Shown piece after piece: positions 1 through 11,069 of a stretch of 64,000 bases of DNA. Source of the stretch: Pestalotiopsis fici W106-1 (taxonomy: Eukaryota > Ascomycota > Sordariomycetes > Amphisphaeriales > Sporocadaceae); contig NW_006917093.1 in assembly GCF_000516985.1 (NCBI RefSeq), positions 4,946,014 to 5,010,013 on the forward strand, given 5' to 3'. Under the pieces are notes generated by a model. It searched no databases and was not told the origin of the DNA. It worked only from the letters and a program-made list of their open reading frames with translations. Every line of letters starts with the position of its first letter. The stretch's first letter is position 1. A program made the translations under genes and the position numbers.

Positions 1-1689
1 GGGGGGGGGTACGGTCCGCAGAATATGCCGTTCACCTTGGACTAGAGTCGAAGATAGCTGCTCAGTAATTGAGAGCGAGCTCCAGTCTATACGTAAATCA
101 GAACTCAAATACCTCAGTTGCAACTCTACAATACCTCCATGTCGTGCTCGACCCCACCCAATGTGGACTCTTGGAAACAGTATAATCCTCTGTTGCACAG
201 GTTTTGCTCCACAATGAGAGACAGCTATGGATCATTTGAAAATCTATACTCTGCACTTTTTCACTCATTGCCATGCTCGTCGCCGGCGTCGTTGCTGTTG
301 CTGCAGCACATTCGGTAGCTCATGCTCGGCCTGATTTATCACATGGCTGGTTTGACCAAGGTCACATTCAGTGCGTCGGTAATGAAGTCGGAAAACTCGG
401 AGTGACAAGGGACAAAAGATACAGAGAGATTGGGGGTGCGCACGCTGAGAGAAAGTCACTTGGCTATTATGGTACTATTATTACCAAGAATGACCGCTGC
501 TCCCAAATACATCGTAGACTGAGAATGCCTGCTTCCGTGTGCCTGCCTGCTTGCTTGCCTGCCAGCCATTGAAGTGCATCGCAGACTAGAAACGTATCGA
601 TATCGAACCCTGGTCATGTATGCGTTGACGGACCGGATGTCGTTGGCAAACGTACGCGCAATCAAGAGCAGCGCCCCCTTTTCCCTACACAGTAGACGAT
701 CAACATCCCTGCTGCAGACAGAAGCTTGAGAGTGTTTGGCCATATCGGAACAAATGACACAGTCTCGTACGTCTTCTACCAGTGATGGCGACAGGATGCG
801 ACCAATGAAATGTTAATGCCCGGCTCTGACAATTGCGGATTTACGGAATATACTGTGTCAAAGCAGAGCACTGGCAATAAATGTCCAGGCGTTTCACGTA
901 CTATGTATTGAAGTTGAACCATGAATATGCAGGGCCAATAGGCGAACGCGGGCAAAAGTGCTAAGCATGCGAACCGAGCAGCGAGGGATCTGCAACCCTA
1001 TGATTGGCCCTTCATCGCCCAATGCAATTTGATATCTTGCACATGATGGGCAAGTCCTTCGATGCTGTCTTGATTTGACAACCCAAATAGTAAATCGATG
1101 GCTGAGTACAGGATGTACACTACCTGCCTACCCAGAAGAAGCCGGGTATCGTGCAATTGCTTGACTTCACGAGTAATTTGACGTTGATCTGTGTGCGAAT
1201 CATGACAGGGGAAGACGTGGCAAGGAACGGACAAGCCCGGACTGGATTGCAAATCTCATTGCTCGTCACCAACGACATTACTATGTAACGCGCCGAGGCC
1301 AGAAGCCTTGCAAGCCTCGAGCAAAAGGTAACGTATTAGGATGTCCCATGATGAGATGGCTGGGTTTGCATACCTACAGGCTACAGCAGCAACTGTGCCT
1401 AACTAAAATACCACGCACGCCTTGCCTTTCCCACACCCATTCATTGAACATGCTCGAGAGAGTCAGGTAGCGGTACATGCACTCGATGGCGGTTCTTTCT
1501 GTTTCTACCCAGTCAATCGCGGCTGCGGCTTATTATGAACAGACACGCACTACCGGGAACGCCAGTGACGAATTTACTACTGGTCAAAAATAGATTTGGT
1601 CCATGCGATCGAACAGTGCTACTGCATCAAGTGTGTCGGCCAAAAAAGAGCTTCATGACACTTCTTTGCAACGAGGAAAGAGAATTTAC

Positions 1690-1716
1690 AAAAAAAAAAA
1701 AAAAAAAAAAAAAAAA
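1690..1716 (+). repeat. 27-base poly(A) tract
   Basis: An uninterrupted run of about 27 A. No retroelement coding sequence or obvious target-site duplication is visible beside it, so it is recorded only as a homopolymer. Similar but shorter A or T tracts recur through the window. Confidence 0.9.
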
Positions 1717-3009
1717 GGACCAATCTGCAGCGAACCGCCGAAATAGCCCAGATAGTTATGGCTCTGCTGGGCAATAACAAGATAGGATAGTACTACAATA
1801 GAAATCAAACACGCCATCTTCCTCGGCCATCATTTTGTTATTCATTTACATTGACCCGAGAAACCATTAATCAGTAATCCGTCATCGTGTATTCCGCGGA
1901 CAAGGTGATTGATTTATTATGACCCTGGCATGAGAAATCCTTTCATATGCCTGGGTATCCCGCCCAAGCGCCTCAAAATGTCAGCCCACTTATTTTCCCG
2001 AGTGTCATCTCGGCGGTGAAAGTACCTGTTGACCACCGCCCTGCTGATGCGTTACATTACCAACCGGACATGACACGATGCCTTCAATTTCTGCACACTA
2101 TGCTCCAAAGAATTGTAGTCGAGAGAACAGCTGGCCGTCTCGTGATGTCCGTCTGTCAACTGTGCAGTAAGCACCGAATGTACAAGTGATGTATATTTGC
2201 AACAAGTGCAATCATGGCACGTAGCACCAGATTAAGCACAAATGATGATGAGTTCTACGTACTTGGCAGACTGGGCAGTACCTAGAATGCTGAGCACTAC
2301 CGCATACAGTATTTCCGTACCTCCTGCCCAGTGCTATGAATGATTGAATCCTGACAATTCGTGTCAGGCGGCGTATCGTATCATACTGTGTTAGGTAGCC
2401 GGCGAATTTGCCAATGTTGCAAAACTCGTCGACGTCGTCTTTCCGCTCTCAGTCCTATCCGTCAATCTCTACTCATTCTGGGCATCTTTTTGAGGTAATT
2501 TTTCTCATTTTGGTTCGTGACCCTTCTTCTCCTTCTACTTTTCTTCCCATCTTCCTTCCTCACTTCCTCTCCCCAAGTCCTGAACACGCGCATGTCCCAT
2601 ACTGTACATAGTACACCCGGTCGTCAACCAGCGTCGTCGAGATAGGCCCGATCCATCAGACATAGTCGTTTCATTGTCTAGGAGGGACCCCTGAACTATT
2701 TGGGAGCAAGACCATAACTGTTGAGACGCGTGACGTACGTACCTATTTCCCTTGTGGAACGACCCATACATAACCCATTTCTGTATGGCCTAAAAGCCAG
2801 TGGGTAACTGTCTTCTGCTCATGCTCCATACTGGGATCGCGTTGGATGCAATCCTTTCTGCCGCACTGCCGCACGCACCACCATTACACACATGCACACA
2901 CACCCTTTCTTTGCTTCTTCTCTATTTTCCCTTTTTGACATAGGGCCCTTCTTTTCCTGCTTACATATGCCCATGAGCGTTACGTACCTGTACAAGCGCG
3001 CTGTTCATT

Positions 3010-3035
3010 CTGCCTGCCTGCCTGTCTGTCTGCTG
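3010..3035 (+). repeat. CCTG/CTGT tetranucleotide microsatellite
   Basis: A run of CCTG units grading into CTGT units in non-coding DNA. A related but more degenerate CCTG/CTTG run lies at about 538-566. Confidence 0.8.
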
Positions 3036-4099
3036 TTCGGGCTTGCCTGAGCTATCTGTCTGGTTGTATGGTCTGTGAACCCCCCTCGTCGTCTCCTTCC
3101 CTCTTGCCACCTGCCTCTGCTAAATCCCAGCACTGCTTGAATGGTGGCCCAAGTGGCCAAGGTGTGCGTGCCAGTTGTTGATGGACAGCGACGGGTCCGT
3201 CTTGTTTCCAGCGCTGTTCTCTCGGCATTTGTGCATAACTTTTGCATCATTATCCTGCTGCTCCTCGCATGTCCATGCCCATCCTAGCATCCCAGGCAAG
3301 CCAAGTGGTTCCACTTTCCCATCTTGCATCCCGCTAAATAGAAGAGAGAGAAGAAAAAAAAAAAGCCCGCAGCTTTGCAGAACGGAGACTGACGGAATCC
3401 ACTTAGCCGATAAACGGTTCTTTGACAGCACCTCGACTCGTGGCCCACCTTGCCGCCCGAAAGTTTCGATACATTTGCTTTTCACTATGACACGTTAACC
3501 GCATCGGGCCACCGCCTTGCACCAGACCTGAACCCTCGTCGCGTTGTCACTGTACATCGTACATTACTGTAGACAAGGCAAAACAGAAAAAAAAAAATAA
3601 AGGACATAAGATAATTATCCCAAATCCAAACCAATTTTGGAGAGAGAATATCCTGGCCAAGGAACAAGTCAAAAGCTAGCCCCTCCTAGAGCCTAGAAAT
3701 TTTTTCTTCTCGACTGCCCGAAAGGAGGCAAGCTGTTTCGTTCGTTCAAGAAAAATAGAAAAGAAGTCGGCATCGCTTTTTCAAGAGGGATCCATTTCTC
3801 CACTTTACAAACAACTCCTTTCACCTTTTTTTTTTCGGACCCCATCAGCAAAGCAGCACGGCTGTCGACGAGTCCCACGTCGTCAAACCCCCCCGTTCAC
3901 GGCTCAAGCCTTTGGTCGCCGTTGCTGATTTTCCATCACCCCTCCTCCGTCCCAAGCAAGCCACCCGCATACCTGCCTGCTAGGTTATACTGCGAACCCG
4001 GTTCTGGTCATTGGAGCATCGTCCATTGACTTCCGCCCACCCAGGATCCATCCGGTCCCCAATTCTACCCCAAAACCAGCACCATCCGTTCCCCTCATC

Positions 4100-4129
4100 G
4101 TCTCAAGAATTTTTTTATTTTCTTGAGAC
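4100..4129 (+). repeat. Short perfect hairpin in the leader of the C2H2 gene
   Basis: Left arm 4100-4109 (GTCTCAAGAA) and right arm 4120-4129 (TTCTTGAGAC) are exact reverse complements around a 10-base T-rich loop. It lies about 455 bases before the start codon at 4585. If transcribed it would form a 10-bp stem in the 5' leader; a protein-binding palindrome is the alternative. Confidence 0.6.
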
Positions 4130-4584
4130 TATCACGAGTTTTTGCGTCTACAGCACCAATTCGCGTCATCAACACTAAGCACCCATCTCTGCACTGGCGG
4201 GCATTCAAGTTACCTCGTGTCAGGTAGTAGTGGAGGACTTTTTCTGGACTTTTACCTTCCTGTAATCCATCCTTCCCGGGTCCCATATCCCAAATCCCCG
4301 CCAACTACAAACGTCAAACAAAATCGCGTCTCGTGCGTGTTGTTGTCTCGACGCGCCTCGCACCAGTTCTTCTGCGATTTCCCTCTAGCCAACAACGATT
4401 GTGTGTGTGCCTGCATAATCAAGACGAGCGACTCGAATTCTTGTCTGATTCTTTCTGTCAGACATCAATTTAGACCCCTTGTTTCTTTTCACGCTCCCGT
4501 GGATCTCATCTTCGCCTTGTTGACTCTCCAGTCCTTGCGCGTCGACATCTTCGGCTTCACCCAACCATTGCGTTTCCTTGGGTT

Positions 4585-7573
4585 ATGGACGGCTCCCAGT
4601 ACCACTCTAATGTCATAGGCACATCAGCACCTAGCTATCATCCGTCGCCAGCAGCAATCTCGCCTCACCAACTCCAGAACGGTCACCTTCCGCCGCACAC
4701 GCTCCCCCCTCTGCAACCTCACAATCCAGCCATGCAGTCCGTGTACAACAGCCACCCGCACACGCCGCGCACCCCAGGCACCTCAAACCCCCCTACGCCT
4801 ACCAACATGAGCAACTACCCTCCCCCGCCTCAGAACAACCAACGCGGTGGTTATCAGCAAATGATGCCGAACCCATACCCTCACCAGGGCTATGCTACTT
4901 CGGCGTCCATGATGCCCCAGTCCTCGGTAGCAGCATCGCACCCGCAACCCATTGCCCCTGCACCCGCGAGTCGACCTCCGGTGCTTCGGCCCATGCCTGC
5001 TGGCGGTGTCATGCCCCAGTCCGGCTTGTCCTCGCCGTATGGCCAGAGCCCGCTCATGCCTCACCAGCCGTCTATTCTGCAAGAGACTGAGCAGCCTACC
5101 CATGTCGTCGGCTCTCAGGGACGCCGTGGCATTTTGCCCAGCGCGCCTGGAAGACCTGCCGCCCCGACAGGGCCCGGATCTGCCAAGAGCACCGTGATTC
5201 CCCAGAAAGATGCCGACGGCAAATTCCCGTGTCCTCACTGCACCAAAACGTACCTGCACGCCAAGCACCTGAAGCGCCATCTTCTGCGCCGTAAGTATCC
5301 ACAGTTTTTATGCTGCTAGAAACCTTGCTGACAAGGCTCTCGTAGACACCGGTGATCGCCCTTACATGTGTGTTCTTTGCCGGGATACCTTCTCTCGTAG
5401 TGATATTCTCAAGCGCCACTTCCAAAAGTGCTCGATTCGACGAGGAAACCCCACCGGCGCCAGTCACTTGTCCCATCCATCGGCTCACGTGAAGAAGCAC
5501 CAGGCAGCACAAGCCAAGGCCGCTGCAGAGGGTGAGCTTAACCAAATGAACGGTATCAACAACATGCAAGGTGATGGTGTCGTTCATCCTTTCGGCATGG
5601 TCCCCATGGCCGACGGATTGACAAACATGAGCAACGAGCAGAGCCAGCTGTCAAGATCCAGCAGCATTAGTCGCATGGACGACAACCGTGACAGACGCAG
5701 CATGACTGGCGGTGGATCCGTCTATGGTGGCGGCGACGTCCAGAACTCCATGGCCTCCAACATTAACCCTCAGTTGGCCAACTACAGCATGCCTCAGGGC
5801 CAGAATGGCATGCAAATGTTTGCAGGATCAAACTCAAACCAACAGAACCTTGATTGGTCCATGTTCCAGGCTGGTGCGCAAGATACCTACGCAAATTCGT
5901 TTCAACCTCCTAATCTTGGGCAGACGCAGGTCGGAACGAAAACAGAACATCATAATTCAGATGCCGAGAGAGCAGCCGCCGTGACCGATGCAAACGACCG
6001 ATCGCTTTTCTTTTCCAATTGGGACACAAGTTCGACGATACATGATCCCTACCAACACATTTCGACCCAAATTCACGGCTTCTTCCACCCCCCGGGTACG
6101 GTCGTCACGTCGCAGACGGCTGGCATCACCAACTTTTACTCGCCAGCAAATATCAAAGATTTCCTCGAGCAATATAGCCATTATCATTGCCACTTCTCTT
6201 TTCTCCATATTCCAACATTCCGCATTTTGGAAGCATACACTGGCCTTCTCGCCAGTATGTGCTGCATTGGAGCCTGTTACTCGGCCCATGTCTCGCCCAA
6301 TCAAGTTCGTGAGGTTATGAATTTCTTGAAGATAGCCTTGGAGCGAGACTCAAACCTGTTCTCTGGTAACGCTAATGGAGACAACAAAGCCACCGATGTC
6401 GCATCCGACAATGAGCACAGGGCACTGGAGAAGTTACAGGCCCTCGTTCTCTTGTCTCAACTATTGGTTTGGAATGGCACTCCGTTCCAACGGGAGAGCG
6501 CTAGGAGACTGTTTCCGCAGGTCGCCGATCTTTCGCGCAGATTTGGCCTGTTGCAAGTTTCCTCGCCGCCCGGGCTCTACAGCGTTCTTCATCAGCCGAA
6601 CCTGGCGCTACAGAACATTAGCCCAGGAAATTTTGATTGGAGCCTGTGGATCCGCCAGGAGGGCCGTATTCGACTGATGCACATGTTGTACTTGTCTGAT
6701 GTCGCGTACGGGCTTTACTTCAATTTGGATGCTCAATTCGACAGCTCGGAGATGCAAATCCCGCTACCGGCTGATGACGCGGCCTGGGAAGCTTCAAACC
6801 CCACCGAGTGTGCCGAAGCTCTTCATCTGTATGGATCGGAGGTTGCAAAAGCCAGAAATCCCGACGGATCTCAGCGTAGCAAGCAGCCAGAACTCAGCCT
6901 CGCCATGCGTGCCCTTCTCCACGAGTCGTATCAGATCCATCCCGGAAGCACGAATTTGTACGGAAAGTTCATACTCATCCATGCTCTGCTGGCTCAAATT
7001 CGCCGTGCGCAACTCGAGGGTGCTGTTGCCAACATGAGTCGGTCTGCAACTCCGCTTTTGCAGAACGATTGGATCTTCAAGTCCGACGGCGCCGGTGGGG
7101 TGGTGAGCGCTCAGAACAGCGGACGCGCGACCCCTGTGTCTGGTCAGTCGTGCCAACTGGCCCCTCCAGTACTGAAGACTTTTGCCATTGCTCTGGACAA
7201 ATTCAAGTCGAACTGGGATATGGATATGGCCATACAATTTCCTCCCTCAGTACCCAATTCCAGGCGGTACGGATTCTCCAGAGATGGTATTCATTTCTAC
7301 TATCTCGCAAGGTGGCTGCTTCAGCATACTGAAGCTCAGGACCTTCGTCTACCGGCAGATCATCGGTTTGCCCGGGTCATACAGCTTCTCAAGAATGTCA
7401 AAACATGGGTATTGGAAGATGGTGCAAAGAGAGGTGAAGAGCTCGGTTCTGTGGGCGAAATTGACAACGAATTCGGCGTGGCCGATCTGACCCTCAACAT
7501 GGCGGACTTGTTCAAACCTCTGCCTCAGGTGGTCAAATCGCCTCATATGCCGTCCATTAGGACCGAGATCTGA
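4585..7573 (+). CDS. Zinc-finger transcription factor with fungal-specific regulator domain
   Basis: Predicted DNA-binding nuclear regulator of 977 residues in two exons, 4585-5290 and 5346-7573. The 55-bp GTAAGT...TAG intron splits the codon of finger histidine 236. Residues 1-200 are rich in Pro, Gln, Ser and His. Finger 1 is C216-x2-C219-x12-H232-x3-H236; finger 2 is C244-x2-C247-x12-H260-x3-C264, a C2HC form. A basic run follows. From about residue 500 the helical, Cys- and Leu-rich stretch fits the fungal-specific transcription factor domain (PF04082 type). The ATG at 4585 follows a long pyrimidine-rich leader and opens the conserved-looking N terminus. Twin fingers plus this domain occur in AmdX- and Klf1-like fungal regulators, but I cannot choose between them. 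Target genes are unknown. It stands alone, with over 3 kb of non-coding DNA on each side. Confidence 0.93.
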
Positions 7574-8440
7574 TCATCGTCTTGTTTTCGCATTGGTCAA
7601 AGCGTACTGTTTCATTGCATCGTCGGCGTTGCTTGTTTTTCTCCTGTTTACAAATCATCCCTCTCACACAAAAGTTGCGATTCCCCTCGTTGCATCGGAT
7701 AGCATGACGGCGGTATTGTGATCTGCATTTCCAGGGGTTGTTCAAGGTTTTGTTTTCTCTTTTTTTTTTTTCTTAGACGGGTGATTTAGTTTCTTTTCTG
7801 TGTTTTCATTTCTGCATTAGACCGTACGATTAGATAAAGGAGGAGAGTCCAGGCGAACATAGCCTCCCAAGTAGAGAAGTGGTGGTCATTACGATCATGA
7901 CCGAGTCCGAATGGGACCCAACTGGTAGATATGACATCCCGACGGAAAAAAAAAATGTACTTAACGTTTGGCTCGAGACTCAGGTCGTCTGGTGTGGACT
8001 ATTCTTGTGGGCTGTTGATGTGAATAGAAGGACTAGTTTGACTGTGAACAACAATCCCTGATGCAAGAGCGTACTGAAATTGACTTGAAAGTGACTGGCG
8101 TGCACACTGTGAGGGGTCATATTTAGGCTGTCTCGAATTCATTGCCTTGAGGACATAGTCAACTAACTATGCGCCCCTCTGAATCGTAATTTACGATGCT
8201 TGAGGCCATTATGATTTCCTCATGTACGTAGTCTATTATCTCTCGAAAATCTAGTAGCCTATACTCAAACTTGAGAATTATTTGATATTTCGACCAACTA
8301 AATACCCGAATTTAACTTCAACTATATGTTATGACTGACGAGAACCATTTGCTTGCATGACGATGGGGCGTGGAGAGTGGCCAGGATAATGCAAACGAGC
8401 ATCTGATCCTTCTAACTTGAGTGGACAGGGCATGAATAAA

Positions 8441-8454
8441 TATATATATATATA
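8441..8454 (+). repeat. TA dinucleotide repeat
   Basis: Seven TA units in non-coding DNA. Confidence 0.85.
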
Positions 8455-8930
8455 CTCCAGATTCTTAAGTGGGTGGTGGGAATACAGAAAGTATGTTCTA
8501 GAGTTTCTGATTGTTTCTCACTTGTTATGAAGAACACTGGTAATAGTACAAGTGCCACCATTTACGTCTACACGCTTGCAATTTTTACACCTCGAGAGCT
8601 CTTGTCACGCTACTTATTCTTGCATATAGATCTTAGTATCACTACCTAGTTCCCAGTCCAAGTATGCACTCTTCTCATGATTATGATACTACCCCAGTCA
8701 CCATGTCATCGTACCGGCGTGCAAGTTCATCTCGATGACTGAATGAACAACCAAAGGGAAATGGCAGCACTGGAGGTATAACCAACGGTAGCAAAGGCGG
8801 CAGGGAAATAAGCTCATCAAGGTCTTCCCAATTATTTCAGGACTTGTCTCCGGGAAATGGCATGCTGTGCTTTGCGCGGTTGATATACTGACATGTATAC
8901 TCCTTTGCCAATGTCGTCTTGTAAGCATAT

Positions 8931-9509
8931 TCACGCATGGTTCCATTCTTCGAGCATGATAGCCTCCCACCAGTTTGGTGCTGGAACAAAGCACATCATG
9001 TTGTCAGTGCCCAAGCAAGGTTTCAAGACTTTGAGCATATCCAATCTCGATGTGAGAAGGTGGGATCTTGATTGATTCGCTCCGCAGCTGTCAGACGTCA
9101 TATCTTGACCCCTAGTCGTAGGACTCGTGCCTGGACTTGGGTGTGCGAGCAACCTCCCCCATCCATCCCACGAGTACCTTGGAGCTGTGGAAATGCGAGC
9201 TTTAACGTTCGGAGGCAGAAGAAAGCATCGCCCATAGATTCTCGCTCGACGATCATCCGCCATTGATTGAATGAGAATGTAATGTTTGCTATGGCTAGTG
9301 GACATTACCACAAAAGGCTTTCTGCACCCTTGTGTTTCAGTGCCCTCGTTATTGTTCCCTCGAGTGCTTGGAAAATCCTTCATCTCATGTCCTCCTATCA
9401 ATATATGAAGTTCGCATTCTATCCCGAGCAAGCACAATACTAGAGGCTGTTTGGCACTCATGTCCTGGAGAATGGGAGGGGGAAAAACAGTCGTGAGAAC
9501 CCCTCTCAT
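8931..9509 (-). CDS. Doubtful unknown ORF
   Basis: An ATG-initiated frame of 192 residues that I do not recognise. It is the longest open frame in a 3-kb stretch without another gene. Its C-terminal third has a protein-like composition (Leu/Met-rich segment, a WW pair, C-terminal acidic and aromatic residues) and ordinary fungal codon use. The N-terminal two thirds are rich in Arg, Ser, Thr and Pro and look less convincing. No domain, signal peptide or membrane segment is evident. A second minus-strand frame (8698-8994) overlaps the stop in another register, which could mean a missed intron, a decayed gene or chance. No splice signals clearly join them. Confidence 0.2.
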   Translation of the reverse strand: MRGVLTTVFPPPILQDMSAKQPLVLCLLGIECELHILIGGHEMKDFPSTRGNNNEGTETQGCRKPFVVMSTSHSKHYILIQSMADDRRARIYGRCFLLPPNVKARISTAPRYSWDGWGRLLAHPSPGTSPTTRGQDMTSDSCGANQSRSHLLTSRLDMLKVLKPCLGTDNMMCFVPAPNWWEAIMLEEWNHA

Positions 9510-10698
9510 GGAGGCTTATTCAGACGCAATAAACCTTGTTGTTACCGTGCCTCAACAATGCAGCAAAAATGAAGGTGGCTAGCCTGGTCTGACGTTGGTA
9601 TGTAGCCCGAATTCTGGCTCGCAGGTTTAAATCATAGAGCCATGAAATATCACGAGAGGGACCCTCCACTCGTTGTCCCGTGGCGGCGGTAGTAGGTCCT
9701 CTTGGCACATGGCTGCAATGTGAGAGTGGCGCACACCATGATCGGAACAATAACGACCATGTCACCATCCCCAGCCCAATCACATACACATACCGTGCCT
9801 GGCTTAATTCAAGCGCATTGGTCGAGCGCTCGGAGTCTCTTCGTCATAAAGGTCTTGGTCATGTGCAACTGGGAGCCGACCCAAACTTGGCCGGTTGCAC
9901 GTACTGATTTGAGTAGCCAACTATACGCATCCGTCATTGTATCGTAGAGTCCAAGTTCGACTCTTTAGGCTCGCAGGGTAAGGACAAGCGAGTTTCGAAC
10001 AAAGGCGGCGAAAGATTAGAGAAGAAAAGACTTAAGAATAAAAGAAAGAATAGGATGAAACGTTTATAAAAGAGAAGCAACCGTCATGGAAAAGCTCACG
10101 ACTACAGCAGGTGTCGAGCGAACCCCTTGTATGTGTGGCGCCTTGAAGTGCATGCAGCATACAGCATGTAGGTAGCACGACAAGGGGAGATGGGCTGTCG
10201 CTATTGGTTCCATGGCTCAATTCAGTGATTCATCACGTCGACTGGCAACCGAGAGCTGACACAAGCCTTTTTGGGGAGAAAGAATTAATACATTTTTGCT
10301 TCTGTGGCTGGGAGAATAGATATCAGTTGTTTCTTTTCTTTTACATCTGCTATCAGAAAAACATGCCGTTCTACCGAGAAAATAGACGACAAATTTGGTC
10401 TCTGAGTAGCAATGAGAATATAGCCGTTGGCAGTATGTGACAGGGAAGAAAGTGCGTGGTGGCACATGATGAGAACGTGGTGAGACGCGTGGTACTCGGG
10501 ACGTGTGACCGGTCTTACACCGCTTTCCGGCCTGGCGGGCGTGGGTCTCTCGGCGGGGATCCATTGGAGTGATGGATATGGAGAGTAGCCAGGATAGGAG
10601 GATGATAGGTAGTCATCACATCTGCCTCTCCTTCAAATTTCTGTGCAGCTCTCTGGTTTCGGCCCTGATCAGAGAGCCAGCGCAGCGGCTCGCCATGC

Positions 10699-11069
10699 TC
10701 ACCGATCTTTGCCCTTGTCGACGGCGATAATCCTCGGGGCCAGCTGGCTTAAGGCGGCCTTGTCCTCGTCTGTGGGCTTCAGACCAAATTTCTCCTCGGC
10801 GCGGTCGGAGAGCTGCAGACCGATGAAGCCCCAGGCGAGAATGCCAATGCCCACGCCTATGCGGGTGCGAGGCGAGAGGTTCCGGTAGGACCTATAGTAG
10901 TAGCACGTAGTGTCAGGGTCAAGTTCCAACGGCTCACTCAGCATAGAAGCAACATGCAATAGTTTGAAGGAAAGAAAAGAGTCGCTAGAAGAAAGCAAGA
11001 AGGCATGACCCCTGGACACGACCTTCTAGAAAGCTGTAAGGGACACGGCACTCACTGGAGTAGCGACAT
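10699..11069 (-). CDS. Small single-pass membrane protein (68 aa)
   Basis: Conserved-looking fungal microprotein of unknown function. Exon 1 is only 14 nt (11069-11056, ATG TCG CTA CTC CA). A 164-bp GTGAGT...ATAG intron follows, then exon 2 at 10891-10699. The joined product begins MSLLQSYRNLSPRTR. One hydrophobic Gly-rich segment at about residues 16-32 is followed by a charged tail (about residues 33-68) with alternating acidic and basic residues and a basic C terminus. Basic residues before the helix suggest an inner-membrane or mitochondrial tail-out arrangement, which is inference. Without the tiny first exon the frame would start at an implausible upstream ATG inside the intron, so the spliced model is preferred. 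Neighbours are distant and give no hint of its job. Confidence 0.7.

Larger units (their letters stand above)
1..4584. other. Intergenic region and long leader of the C2H2 regulator
   Basis: I see no supportable gene here. Open frames are short, many lack an ATG, and none shows a recognisable domain. It holds a G run at the window edge, CCTG-type microsatellites near 538-566 and 3010-3035, a 27-A tract at 1690-1716, a second A run near 3355-3364, and pyrimidine-rich stretches (about 2510-2580 and 3900-4100). The last 500 bases before the ATG at 4585 are C/T-rich, like fungal 5' leaders, and contain a short hairpin at 4100-4129. The frame open across 4142-4618 begins at TTG and only overlaps the start of the real gene. 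Confidence 0.7.
7574..10698. other. Intergenic region downstream of the C2H2 gene
   Basis: The first few hundred bases are presumably the 3' UTR, with a T run near 7760-7770. A TA dinucleotide repeat lies at 8441-8454. One long open frame on the minus strand (8931-9509) is listed separately with low confidence. Another minus frame (8698-8994) overlaps its end in a different register. A T-arm-like stem near 9950-9975 was considered and rejected as a tRNA. Confidence 0.6.

Noticed and set aside
4142..4618. 158-codon frame over the start of the C2H2 gene
   Set aside because: It begins at TTG, is out of frame with the regulator, and covers only its leader.
9945..9985. T-arm-like sequence around GTTCGACTC
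   Set aside because: The possible stem does not close around a TTCRANY loop, and no matching acceptor, D or anticodon arms flank it.
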